From Microbacterium sp. B35-30 (GTDB taxonomy: Bacteria; Actinomycetota; Actinomycetes; Actinomycetales; Microbacteriaceae), in the NCBI RefSeq assembly GCF_010634855.1, contig NZ_MWLQ01000004.1, forward strand, positions 1-48,940: a stretch of 48,940 bases of DNA, given 5' to 3'. Each line of letters starts with the position of its first letter. Position 1 is the stretch's first letter. Made by a program: the position numbers and the translations under genes. The notes below the pieces were generated by a model, which was given only the letters and a program-made list of their open reading frames with translations, had not been told where the DNA came from and did not search any database. Below are positions 41,955 through 48,940 of the stretch, piece after piece.

Positions 41955-42874
41955 ACACCGCAGACCCCTTCATCCGAGCACTGACCGGCGACGAGAGCGA
42001 GCAGACCGTCTCCCTGGTGCGCAGCTACCCCGCTGCCGCCGCCGAGGTCTGGAACGCGCTGACCACCCCGGAGCGGATCGCGAGGTGGTACGGCACGATC
42101 GTCGGCTCGCCCCCGCGCGTGGTCGGCGACGAGTTCGAGGTCGAGATCGGCGAGGGGATGGTCCGGAAGGCGCTCCTCGAGAGCTGCGCGGCGCCGTCCC
42201 GGCTCTCGTACACATGGTGGTCGGGCGACGGCGATCCGGGTCTCGTGACCATCCGGCTCGACGCGATCGCCGACGACGAGACCCGCCTGACGGTCCAGCA
42301 CGACCGACTGCGACCGCACCGCATGACCCAGTACGGCGGCGGGTGGGAGCAGAACCTGGTCGCCCTCGCCGGCGTGCTCGGGGCGGCGGGCGAGAGCGAG
42401 GCCGGGGACGACGACGGCGACGGCGACGTGCGCGTCGGTCGGTGGGAGCTGCTCGGCGGTCGTCCGCTCGATGTCCGGCTGGCGATCGACGCGCCGGTGG
42501 AGCGGGTGTGGCGGGCCTGGTCGAGTGCGGATGCGCTGTCGTCCTGGTGGTGGGCGCACTGGGGCGACGTCGCCGTCGAGGCCGATGTCCGCGTCGGCGG
42601 CGCCTACCGCATCGAGGCGCCGGGGCACGGGGTCGCTGTGGCGGGGGAGTACCTCGTCGTCGAGCCCGAGCGCCGGCTCGCGTTCACCTGGACGTGGACG
42701 GACGACGAAGGTCAGACACGTGACGAAGCCGTCGAGGTGCGGTTCACCGCAGCCGATGCCGGCACCGTCGTCTCGGTGCGCCACACCGGTCCGTGGGAGG
42801 ACGACGCGCCCGTGGAGGCGTACCGGCAGGGGTGGGAGTTCGTGCTGGCCCAGCTCGCGAGCTCCGCGACCTGA
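41951..42874 (+). CDS. Double SRPBCC (AHSA1-like) protein
   Basis: This 307-residue protein consists of two START/AHSA1-type domains in tandem: residues about 17-140 (VSLVRSYPAAAAEVWNALTTPERIARWYG) and 170-305 (DVRLAIDAPVERVWRAWSSADALSSWWW), joined by an acidic linker EAGDDDGDGDVRV. SRPBCC folds have deep hydrophobic pockets for lipids or small hydrophobic ligands. Most ArsR-linked proteins of this kind have one domain; the duplication may bind two ligands or form an internal dimer. The start overlaps the regulator's stop, so it is probably its effector partner. Confidence 0.9.
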   Translation: MNTADPFIRALTGDESEQTVSLVRSYPAAAAEVWNALTTPERIARWYGTIVGSPPRVVGDEFEVEIGEGMVRKALLESCAAPSRLSYTWWSGDGDPGLVTIRLDAIADDETRLTVQHDRLRPHRMTQYGGGWEQNLVALAGVLGAAGESEAGDDDGDGDVRVGRWELLGGRPLDVRLAIDAPVERVWRAWSSADALSSWWWAHWGDVAVEADVRVGGAYRIEAPGHGVAVAGEYLVVEPERRLAFTWTWTDDEGQTRDEAVEVRFTAADAGTVVSVRHTGPWEDDAPVEAYRQGWEFVLAQLASSAT

Positions 42875-42926
42875 GCGCAGGCCGCCGCCGCGGGCGTGCG
42901 ACCCGGCCGTCTAGAATGAGGCGGTT

Positions 42927-44594
42927 ATGAATCCCGAAGCCCTCTCCGCCGCCCTGCTCGCCGTCGTCGCCCCCCTCGCCGAGGCGCGACGCCCAGGTGC
43001 GACGGACGGGCTCAGCCCCGCGGACCTGCCGCTCGAGCGGCCCAAGAACCGCGATCACGGCGACTGGGCATCGAATGCGGCGCTCAAGCTCGCGAAGGCC
43101 GTCGGTGCGAACCCGCGCGAGTTCGCCGCCGAGATCGCCGCCGGGCTCGCCGAGGTGGACGGTGTCGCGGGTGTCGAGGTGGCCGGTCCCGGCTTCATCA
43201 ACATCCGACTGGATGCCGCCGCCGCGGGTGTGCTGGCCAAGACCATCGTCGACGCCGGCGCCGCATTCGGCACCAACGAGTCGCAGCGCGGCAACACGAT
43301 CAACCTGGAGTTCGTCAGCGCGAACCCCACAGGTCCGATGCACATCGGCCACACTCGGTGGGCCGCGCTCGGCGACTCCATGGCGCGCCTGCTGCTGGCC
43401 AGCGGTGCGACGCTCGTCCGCGAGTTCTACGTCAACGATGCCGGCGCGCAGATGGATCGGTTCGGCCTTTCCGTGCTGGCCGCCGCCAAGGGCGAGCCCA
43501 CCCCCGAGGACGGCTACCCGGGCTCCTACATCGACGACCTCGCTCAGCGCGTCCTCTCCGCGGTGCCGGACCTGCTGTCGCTTCCGGCGGACGAGCAGCT
43601 CGTCGTCGCGCGTGACCGGGCCTACGAGTTGCAGCTGGGTGACCTGCAAGCGTCGCTGGAGAAGTTCAACGTCCACTTCGACGTCTTCTTCAGCGAGCGG
43701 ACGCTCCACGCGAAGGGATCGGACGGCGAGCCGAGCCTCGTCGACGAGGCGGTCGACCGCCTGCGCGAGCAGGGCCACGTCTTCGACGAGGACGGCGCCG
43801 TCTGGGTGCGCACGACCGACTTCGGCGACGACAAGGATCGCGTCATCCGTCGTTCCAACGGCGAGTACACCTACTTCGCCGCCGACGCCGCGTACTACCT
43901 GAACAAGGGCGACCGCGGCTTCGCGCACAAGATCTATCTGCTCGGCGCCGACCACCACGGCTACGTGCACCGCCTCAAGGCGCTCGCCGGCGCGGCCGGG
44001 GACGACCCCGACAAGGACATCGAGGTGCTCATCGGGCAGCTCGTCTCGGTCAACGGCGCGCGCCTGTCGAAGCGCGCGGGCAACATCATCGAGCTCGATG
44101 ACCTCCGCGAGTGGATCGGCACCGATGCGCTGCGGTACTCGCTCGCGCGGTATCCCGCCGACTCGCCGCTGACGCTCGACCCCGAGATCCTCCGCAAGCG
44201 CACGAACGACAACCCCGTCTTCTACGTGCAGTACGCGCACGCGCGCACGCACAACGTCGGGCGGAACGCCGCGGCATCCGGCGTCGACCGTTCCGCGTTC
44301 GCCCCCGAGCTGCTCACGCACGAGACGGAGTCGGCGCTCCTCGGCGCGCTCCAGGAGTTCCCGCGCATCGTCGGCTTCGCCGCCGAGGTGCGCGAGCCGC
44401 ACCGCGTCGCCCGCTACCTCGAGGAACTCGCCGGGCTCTACCACCGCTGGTACGACAACTGCCGCGTCATCCCGCTCGGCGACGAGCCCGTCGAGCCCGT
44501 TCATCGCACCCGCCTGTGGCTGAATGACGCCACCGGGCAGGTGCTGCGCAACGGCCTCGATCTGCTCGGCGTCACCGCACCGGAACGGATGTAG
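42927..44594 (+). CDS. argS: Arginyl-tRNA synthetase
   Basis: This 555-residue class I synthetase charges tRNA-Arg in the cytosol. The N-terminal Add1 domain is followed by [17 protein letters not shown] (HIGH motif 139-142), the KMSKS equivalent LSKRAGN, and the C-terminal DALR anticodon domain ([15 protein letters not shown] onward), ending [16 protein letters not shown]. It has normal length for the family. TAGAAT (42912-42917) is the likely -10 nine bases before the start, with GAGG as a short ribosome binding site. It begins the run argS, DUF2993, lysA, hom, thrC. Confidence 0.97.
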   Translation: MNPEALSAALLAVVAPLAEARRPGATDGLSPADLPLERPKNRDHGDWASNAALKLAKAVGANPREFAAEIAAGLAEVDGVAGVEVAGPGFINIRLDAAAAGVLAKTIVDAGAAFGTNESQRGNTINLEFVSANPTGPMHIGHTRWAALGDSMARLLLASGATLVREFYVNDAGAQMDRFGLSVLAAAKGEPTPEDGYPGSYIDDLAQRVLSAVPDLLSLPADEQLVVARDRAYELQLGDLQASLEKFNVHFDVFFSERTLHAKGSDGEPSLVDEAVDRLREQGHVFDEDGAVWVRTTDFGDDKDRVIRRSNGEYTYFAADAAYYLNKGDRGFAHKIYLLGADHHGYVHRLKALAGAAGDDPDKDIEVLIGQLVSVNGARLSKRAGNIIELDDLREWIGTDALRYSLARYPADSPLTLDPEILRKRTNDNPVFYVQYAHARTHNVGRNAAASGVDRSAFAPELLTHETESALLGALQEFPRIVGFAAEVREPHRVARYLEELAGLYHRWYDNCRVIPLGDEPVEPVHRTRLWLNDATGQVLRNGLDLLGVTAPERM

Positions 44595-44596
44595 AC

Positions 44597-45418
44597 ATGG
44601 CTTACGGCGACACGCAGGCGACCGAGCCGCTCCCCGACGACATGCTGCCTGCGGCGTCGCCACCGCCGCGTCGCCGCGCGTGGCCGTGGATCGTGTCCTT
44701 CGCGATCGTCGCGGTGCTGGCGGTCGCCGCGTGGTTCGCCGCGGACGCGATCGCCCGTCAGGTGGTGACCGGCGTGGTGCGCGACCAGGTGCGCACTCAG
44801 CTCGCTCTGCCCGCCGACCAGCAGATCGACGTCGAGGTCGCCGGTGCCGTGATCCCGCAGCTCATCGGCGGCAGCCTCGACGAGCTCACCATCGCGTCCG
44901 ATGACGTGACGTTCAGCGGCGTCACCGGCGACGTCAGCGTGACCGCCCAGGACGTGGCGGTGCGGGGGACCGGAGAGATGAGCGGCGCGACGGCGACGGT
45001 GTCGCTCGACCAGTCCCAGCTGCAGACGCTGCTGGCGACGGTCGAGGGCTTTCCCTCCGACACCGTCGGGCTCGCCGCGCCGAACGTCACGATGTCGATG
45101 GATCTGCAGCTCTTCGGCGTCGCGATCCCCGTCGGCGTCGCGCTCACGCCCACGGCGTCGGAGGGGCAGATCGTCCTCTCGCCCGCGTCGCTGCAGCTGG
45201 GCGGGACGGAGGTCACCGCCGATGCGCTGCGGGATCAGTTCGGGCGCCTCGCCGACGCCGTGCTGCGCGACTGGAATGTCTGCGTCGCGCAGTACCTCCC
45301 GGCCGGGGTCGCGCTCACCGGCGTCGAGGTCGAAGGCGACGTCCTCGTGGCCGACTTCGACGTCGACGGCGCGATCGCCACGGATCCTGCCCTCCAGCAG
45401 AACGGCAGCTGCGCCTGA
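44597..45418 (+). CDS. DUF2993/LmeA-like lipid-binding envelope protein
   Basis: This 273-residue protein has a proline-rich cytoplasmic start, a membrane helix at about 28-50 (WPWIVSFAIVAVLAVAAWFAA), and an external beta-rich DUF2993 domain: VVRDQVRTQLALPADQQIDVEVAG, then GSLDELTIASDDVTF. LmeA, a mycobacterial relative, binds phospholipids and supports mannan maturation; a similar envelope role is inferred. The ATG is 2 bp after the argS stop with no clear ribosome binding site, so translation is probably coupled to argS. Confidence 0.88.
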   Translation: MAYGDTQATEPLPDDMLPAASPPPRRRAWPWIVSFAIVAVLAVAAWFAADAIARQVVTGVVRDQVRTQLALPADQQIDVEVAGAVIPQLIGGSLDELTIASDDVTFSGVTGDVSVTAQDVAVRGTGEMSGATATVSLDQSQLQTLLATVEGFPSDTVGLAAPNVTMSMDLQLFGVAIPVGVALTPTASEGQIVLSPASLQLGGTEVTADALRDQFGRLADAVLRDWNVCVAQYLPAGVALTGVEVEGDVLVADFDVDGAIATDPALQQNGSCA

Positions 45419-45432
45419 GCCGGTGCTGTGTC

Positions 45433-45514
45433 ACACGGCGATGGGCGTCCCATGGCACAGGGCGTCGCGCGGCACAGAGCGTCACACGGCACAGGGCGTC
45501 ACACGGCACAGGGG
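45433..45514. repeat. Tandem array, about 4.8 units of 17 bp (ACACGGCACAGGGCGTC)
   Basis: Four full 17-bp units at 45433, 45450, 45467 and 45484 and a partial fifth ending at 45514 follow ACACGGCACAGGGCGTC, with two to five changes in the first units and near identity in the last. It lies between the DUF2993 gene and lysA, just before a -10 element (TAGACT, 45532-45537). The period is not a multiple of three, so it is not coding. Confidence 0.9.
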
Positions 45515-45633
45515 CCGCGAGCGGCGTGCCCTAGACTTCTAGCACCGCCTGGCGCGTGACCCCTCCGGCCAGGCAGAGCCGTACCAGCCTTCCCGGACGG
45601 CCAAGCGTCGCAGCTCCCACCGATTGGTCCACC

Positions 45634-47103
45634 GTGTCCGCCGACCCGCATCTCCGTTCCGTCGCTCCCGCGTGGCTCGAACGACCCGCCGACGCGAACG
45701 GGCTCGCTCCTGCGGTCTGGCCGATCTCGGCGAGCCGTGACGACGCCGGGGTGCTCACGCTCGGCGGCATCCCGGCGACCGCGCTGCGCAGCCGGTTCGG
45801 CACGCCGCTCTATGTGGTCGACGAGGACGAGGTGCGCGCCACGGCACGGCGCACGCTCGACGCCTTCCGTGCGGCTGCCGCGCTGCACGGTGTGCAGGCG
45901 CGGGTGTATTACGCCGGCAAGGCCCTGCTGACCACCGAGATCGTGCGCTGGGTGACCGAGGAGGGTCTCGCGGTCGACGTCTGCACCGGCGGCGAGCTGG
46001 CCGTCGCGCTCGCGGCGGGCGCGGATCCCGCACGGCTCGGCTTCCACGGAAACAACAAGTCGGTGCCCGAGCTCGAACGCGCCGTCGACGCGGGCGTCGG
46101 GTCCATCGTCATCGACAGTCTCATCGAGATCGAGCGGCTCGCGGCCATCGTCGGGCGCCGTGGGGTGTCGCAGGCGGTGCTGCTGCGGGTCAACAGCGGC
46201 GTGCACGCCGAGACGCACGACTTCCTCGCGACGGCCCACGAAGACCAGAAGTTCGGCTTCACCCTCACGGATGCCTCCGCCGCGGTCGCCCGCATCCGCG
46301 AGCTCGAGGGCCTCGAGCTCGTGGGTCTGCACTGCCACATCGGCTCGCAGATCTTCGGCACCGCCGGCTTCGAGGAGTCCGCGGCGCGGATCGTCGAGCT
46401 GCATGCAGAGCTCCGCCGGGGCGGCGAGCTGCCGGTGCTGAACCTCGGCGGCGGATTCGGCATCGCCTACACGTCGGTCGACGACCCCACCCCCATCGAG
46501 GAGTTGGCACAGGGCATCGCCGAGGCCGTGGCGCGCCAATGCGAGGTGCGCGGCATCCCGGTCCCGAATCTCGCCTTCGAGCCCGGCCGAGCCATCGTCG
46601 GCCGTGCGGGCGTGACCCTGTACGAGGTCGGAACGACCAAGCCGGTCGCGCTCGGCAGCGCCGACGACACCACAGGCGACACCCGCCTGTACGTCAGCGT
46701 GGACGGCGGCATGAGCGACAACGCCCGGCCCGCCCTGTACGGGGCGCAGTTCTCGGCGCGGATCGCGTCGCGCACGAGCGACGCCGAGCCGACGCTCGCG
46801 CGAGTCGTCGGCAAGCACTGCGAGTCGGGTGACATCGTGGTCGACGCCGAGTACCTGCCGGGCGATGTGTCGCCCGGCGATCTGCTCGCCGTCCCGGCGA
46901 CGGGCGCCTACTGCTTCTCGCTCGCGAGCAACTACAACTACGTCCCCCGCCCGCCCGTCGTGGCGCTGCGTGGGGGAGAGGCGCGCGTCATCGTGCGCGG
47001 CGAGACGATCCACGATCTGCTCGCCCGCGATGCCGGCCTCGATACCGCTGTGTTCGAAGCTGGGCGCTCCTCCGGGGGCGCACCGATGGAAGGGACCGTA
47101 TGA
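45634..47103 (+). CDS. lysA: Diaminopimelate decarboxylase
   Basis: This 489-residue PLP enzyme makes L-lysine from meso-diaminopimelate, the last step of lysine synthesis. The PLP lysine is in VYYAGKALLT (Lys96); HCHIGSQIF, LNLGGGFGIAY, AFEPGRAIV and GMSDNARPALY form the rest of the active site. Start GTG 45634 (VSADPHLRSV) was chosen by likeness to relatives, but no ribosome binding site is visible; a GTG at 45556 would add 26 residues and lies near the predicted start of a transcript from TAGACT (45532-45537). The stop overlaps the hom start (ATGA). Confidence 0.94.
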   Translation: MSADPHLRSVAPAWLERPADANGLAPAVWPISASRDDAGVLTLGGIPATALRSRFGTPLYVVDEDEVRATARRTLDAFRAAAALHGVQARVYYAGKALLTTEIVRWVTEEGLAVDVCTGGELAVALAAGADPARLGFHGNNKSVPELERAVDAGVGSIVIDSLIEIERLAAIVGRRGVSQAVLLRVNSGVHAETHDFLATAHEDQKFGFTLTDASAAVARIRELEGLELVGLHCHIGSQIFGTAGFEESAARIVELHAELRRGGELPVLNLGGGFGIAYTSVDDPTPIEELAQGIAEAVARQCEVRGIPVPNLAFEPGRAIVGRAGVTLYEVGTTKPVALGSADDTTGDTRLYVSVDGGMSDNARPALYGAQFSARIASRTSDAEPTLARVVGKHCESGDIVVDAEYLPGDVSPGDLLAVPATGAYCFSLASNYNYVPRPPVVALRGGEARVIVRGETIHDLLARDAGLDTAVFEAGRSSGGAPMEGTV

Positions 47104-48437
47104 CCGACTACCGCCGCCTCCGCGTCGCGCTGCTGGGAGCCGGAGCCGTGGGCTCGCAGGTCGCGGCGCTGCTGCGCCAGCACGCCGACGAGCTCGCCGA
47201 CCGGGCGGGAGCGCGACTGGAGCTGGTCGGCATCGCGGTGCGCGACGTCGACGCCAAGCGCGACGTCGAACTGCCTCAGGAGCTCTTCACGACCGACGCC
47301 GACGCGCTCATCGTCGGCTCCGACATCGTCATCGAGCTGATGGGCGGCATCGAGCCGGCACGCACCTACCTCCTGCACGCGATCAACTCGGGCGCCGACG
47401 TCGTGACCGCCAACAAGGCGCTCCTGGCGACGCACGGCCCCGAGATCTTCGACGCGGCCGACCAGGTGGGCGCCGAGGTCTACTACGAGGCCGCCGCGGC
47501 AGGCGCCATCCCGATCATCCGCCCGCTGCGCGACTCGCTCGCCGGCGACCGCGTGCAGCGCATCATGGGCATCGTCAACGGCACCACCAACTACATCCTC
47601 GACCGCATGGACACCGAGGGCGCCGAGTTCTCGGACGTGCTCGCCGACGCGCAGCGCCTGGGGTACGCCGAAGCCGACCCCACGGCGGACGTCGAGGGCT
47701 ACGACGCCGCCCAGAAGGCCGCGATCCTCGCGAGCCTCGCGTTCCACACGACGGTGCCCCTCGAGGCGGTGCACCGGGAGGGCATCACCGCGATCGACGC
47801 GTCGATGATGGATGCCGCGCGCCACGCCGGCTACGTCATCAAGCTGCTGGCCGTCTGCGAGCGACTGACCGAGGAATCCGGCGAGTCCATCTCGGTGCGG
47901 GTCTATCCGGCGCTCATCGACCGGGCGCATCCGCTCGCCAGCGTGCACGGCGCCAACAACGCGGTGTTCGTGCAGGCCGAGGCCGCCGGCAACCTGATGT
48001 TCTACGGCGCGGGCGCCGGCGGCGTGCAGACCGCATCCGCGGTGCTCGGTGACGTCGTGTCGGCGGCCCGCCGCCATATCGCGGGCGGTGTCGGCGTCGG
48101 CGAGTCGACGCTGGCCAACCTCCCCATCGTGCCCGTAGGCCGTGTCACGACGCGCTACCAGATCACGCTCGAGGTCGACGACCAGCCGGGCGTGCTCGCG
48201 ACGGTCGCCGGCATCCTCAGCGACGGTCGCGTCTCGATCGCCACCGTCGAGCAGACCGTCGAGCAGACGGTGGAGCAGGCGGTCGGGGACGCGGGCGACA
48301 GCGAGGGCGGCGTCGCGCGACTGGTGATCGGCACGCACAAGGCGTTGGAGCAGGACCTCAGCGAGACGGTGGACCGACTGGCCGCCAGCGGCGTCGTGGA
48401 GCGCGTCGTCTCGGTCCTGCGGGTCGAAGGCAACTGA
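47100..48437 (+). CDS. hom: Homoserine dehydrogenase
   Basis: This 445-residue enzyme reduces aspartate semialdehyde to homoserine, feeding both the threonine gene downstream and metX. It has the dinucleotide motif LLGAGAVGSQ (11-20), VVTANKALLA, the signature IVNGTTNYILDRM and the YDAAQKAAILASLAFH segment. A C-terminal ACT domain (ITLEVDDQPGVLATVAGILSDG) is expected to give threonine feedback. Inside it TVEQTVEQTVEQAVGDAG is a short tandem insertion. The ATG overlaps the lysA stop by four bases; thrC follows after 36 bp. Confidence 0.96.
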   Translation: MTDYRRLRVALLGAGAVGSQVAALLRQHADELADRAGARLELVGIAVRDVDAKRDVELPQELFTTDADALIVGSDIVIELMGGIEPARTYLLHAINSGADVVTANKALLATHGPEIFDAADQVGAEVYYEAAAAGAIPIIRPLRDSLAGDRVQRIMGIVNGTTNYILDRMDTEGAEFSDVLADAQRLGYAEADPTADVEGYDAAQKAAILASLAFHTTVPLEAVHREGITAIDASMMDAARHAGYVIKLLAVCERLTEESGESISVRVYPALIDRAHPLASVHGANNAVFVQAEAAGNLMFYGAGAGGVQTASAVLGDVVSAARRHIAGGVGVGESTLANLPIVPVGRVTTRYQITLEVDDQPGVLATVAGILSDGRVSIATVEQTVEQTVEQAVGDAGDSEGGVARLVIGTHKALEQDLSETVDRLAASGVVERVVSVLRVEGN

Positions 48438-48473
48438 GTCGATGGAATTCATCGGGATCTGAAGGAGACTGAC

Positions 48474-48940
48474 ATGGCACATGTTTGGCGCGGAGTCCTC
48501 CGCGAGTACGCAGATCGTCTGGGCGTGACGGATGCCTCGACCGTGGTCACTCTGGGTGAGGGCGGTACGCCGCTCCTGCCCGCCCCGGCGCTGTCGCGTC
48601 GCACCGGCACGGACGTGTGGGTGAAGTTCGAGGGCATGAACCCCACCGGCTCGTTCAAGGACCGCGGCATGACCGTCGCGGTGTCGCGTGCGATCGACCA
48701 CGGCGCCAAGGCGGTGATCTGCGCGTCGACCGGCAACACGTCGGCCTCGGCCGCCGCCTACGCGGCGCACGCCGGCATTACGGCGGCGGTCCTCGTTCCC
48801 GAGGGCAAGATCGCGATGGGCAAGCTCAGCCAGGCCGTCGCGCACAACGGCCGCCTCATCCAGATCCGCGGCAACTTCGACGACTGCCTCGAGATCGCGC
48901 GCGAGCTCGCCGACAACTACCCGGTGCACCTCGTGAACTC
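48474..48940 (+). CDS. thrC: Threonine synthase (5' part, cut by the window end)
   Basis: The first 155 codons are present; the gene runs off the right edge. It starts [18 protein letters not shown], with the PLP lysine in [12 protein letters not shown] (Lys62) and the phosphate-binding region [17 protein letters not shown]. The enzyme converts O-phosphohomoserine to threonine. GAAGGAG precedes the ATG. Its position behind hom is the usual actinobacterial order, normally followed by thrB (homoserine kinase), which would be just outside. Confidence 0.96.
   Translation, partial: MAHVWRGVLREYADRLGVTDASTVVTLGEGGTPLLPAPALSRRTGTDVWVKFEGMNPTGSFKDRGMTVAVSRAIDHGAKAVICASTGNTSASAAAYAAHAGITAAVLVPEGKIAMGKLSQAVAHNGRLIQIRGNFDDCLEIARELADNYPVHLVN

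Noticed and set aside
45433..45514. CRISPR or coding repeat
   Set aside because: No spacers, and a 17-bp period cannot keep a reading frame.

Overview
The window is high-GC actinobacterial DNA, almost certainly from Microbacteriaceae and most like Microbacterium. The evidence is third-position G/C bias, GTG starts, many leaderless promoters of the form xAnnnT-N6-start codon, the small Microbacteriaceae-specific protein at 38934-39272, the lysA-hom-thrC order behind argS, and the abundant GGATGCC/GGCATCC heptamer. It reads as ordinary chromosome: I see no phage, plasmid, transposase or CRISPR array.

Layout. 1-7600: an old-yellow-enzyme reductase divergent from the hydrate dehydratase NnrD, a GT87-like membrane protein, a thiamine-binding-type protein, an MFS exporter, and a NUDIX hydrolase converging on an animal-type haem peroxidase. 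7600-13000: methionine genes metX and metY around a small orphan gene, then an SDR, uracil-DNA glycosylase and a GNAT acetyltransferase. 13000-20100: a protealysin-like M4 protease overlapping its emfourin-type inhibitor, then a complete five-gene oligopeptide ABC importer (binding protein, two permeases, two ATPases). 20100-24400: hydrolase, AhpD-like protein, tyrosine phosphatase, an iron-box-controlled SIP-domain protein, a small membrane-associated protein and an atypical arginase-fold protein. 24400-31700: a PspA/TPM envelope-stress pair, DUF3097, trmB, MFS and a degenerate CPBP protein. 31740-37000: a guanidine-III riboswitch controlling a Gdx-type SMR exporter, then MscS-like, SulP and alkylsulfatase genes. 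37000-42900: a lipoprotein/CDF pair, small proteins, tRNA-Arg(CCG), an SGNH hydrolase, a transglutaminase, and an ArsR/double-SRPBCC pair behind a perfect operator. 42900-48940: argS, a DUF2993/LmeA-like protein, lysA, hom and the start of thrC.

The genes form several functional sets. metX and metY convert homoserine to homocysteine, while hom at the far end makes homoserine and lysA makes lysine, all in the aspartate family. The protease and inhibitor look like a self-limiting pair, and the peptide importer next door could take up peptides, though no link is shown. SulP plus alkylsulfatase suggests recovery of sulfate from alkyl sulfate esters. The riboswitch, iron box and ArsR operator are the clearest regulatory sites.

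The observations most worth following are: the guanidine-III riboswitch; the emfourin carrying an internal low-complexity insert; an oligopeptide permease whose N-terminus is encoded by interspersed repeat DNA; a terminator-like hairpin buried in the NUDIX coding sequence; two unexplained short tandem arrays (15 bp before pspA, 17 bp before lysA); an unexplained structured leader before the MscS-like gene; and the over-represented heptamer.
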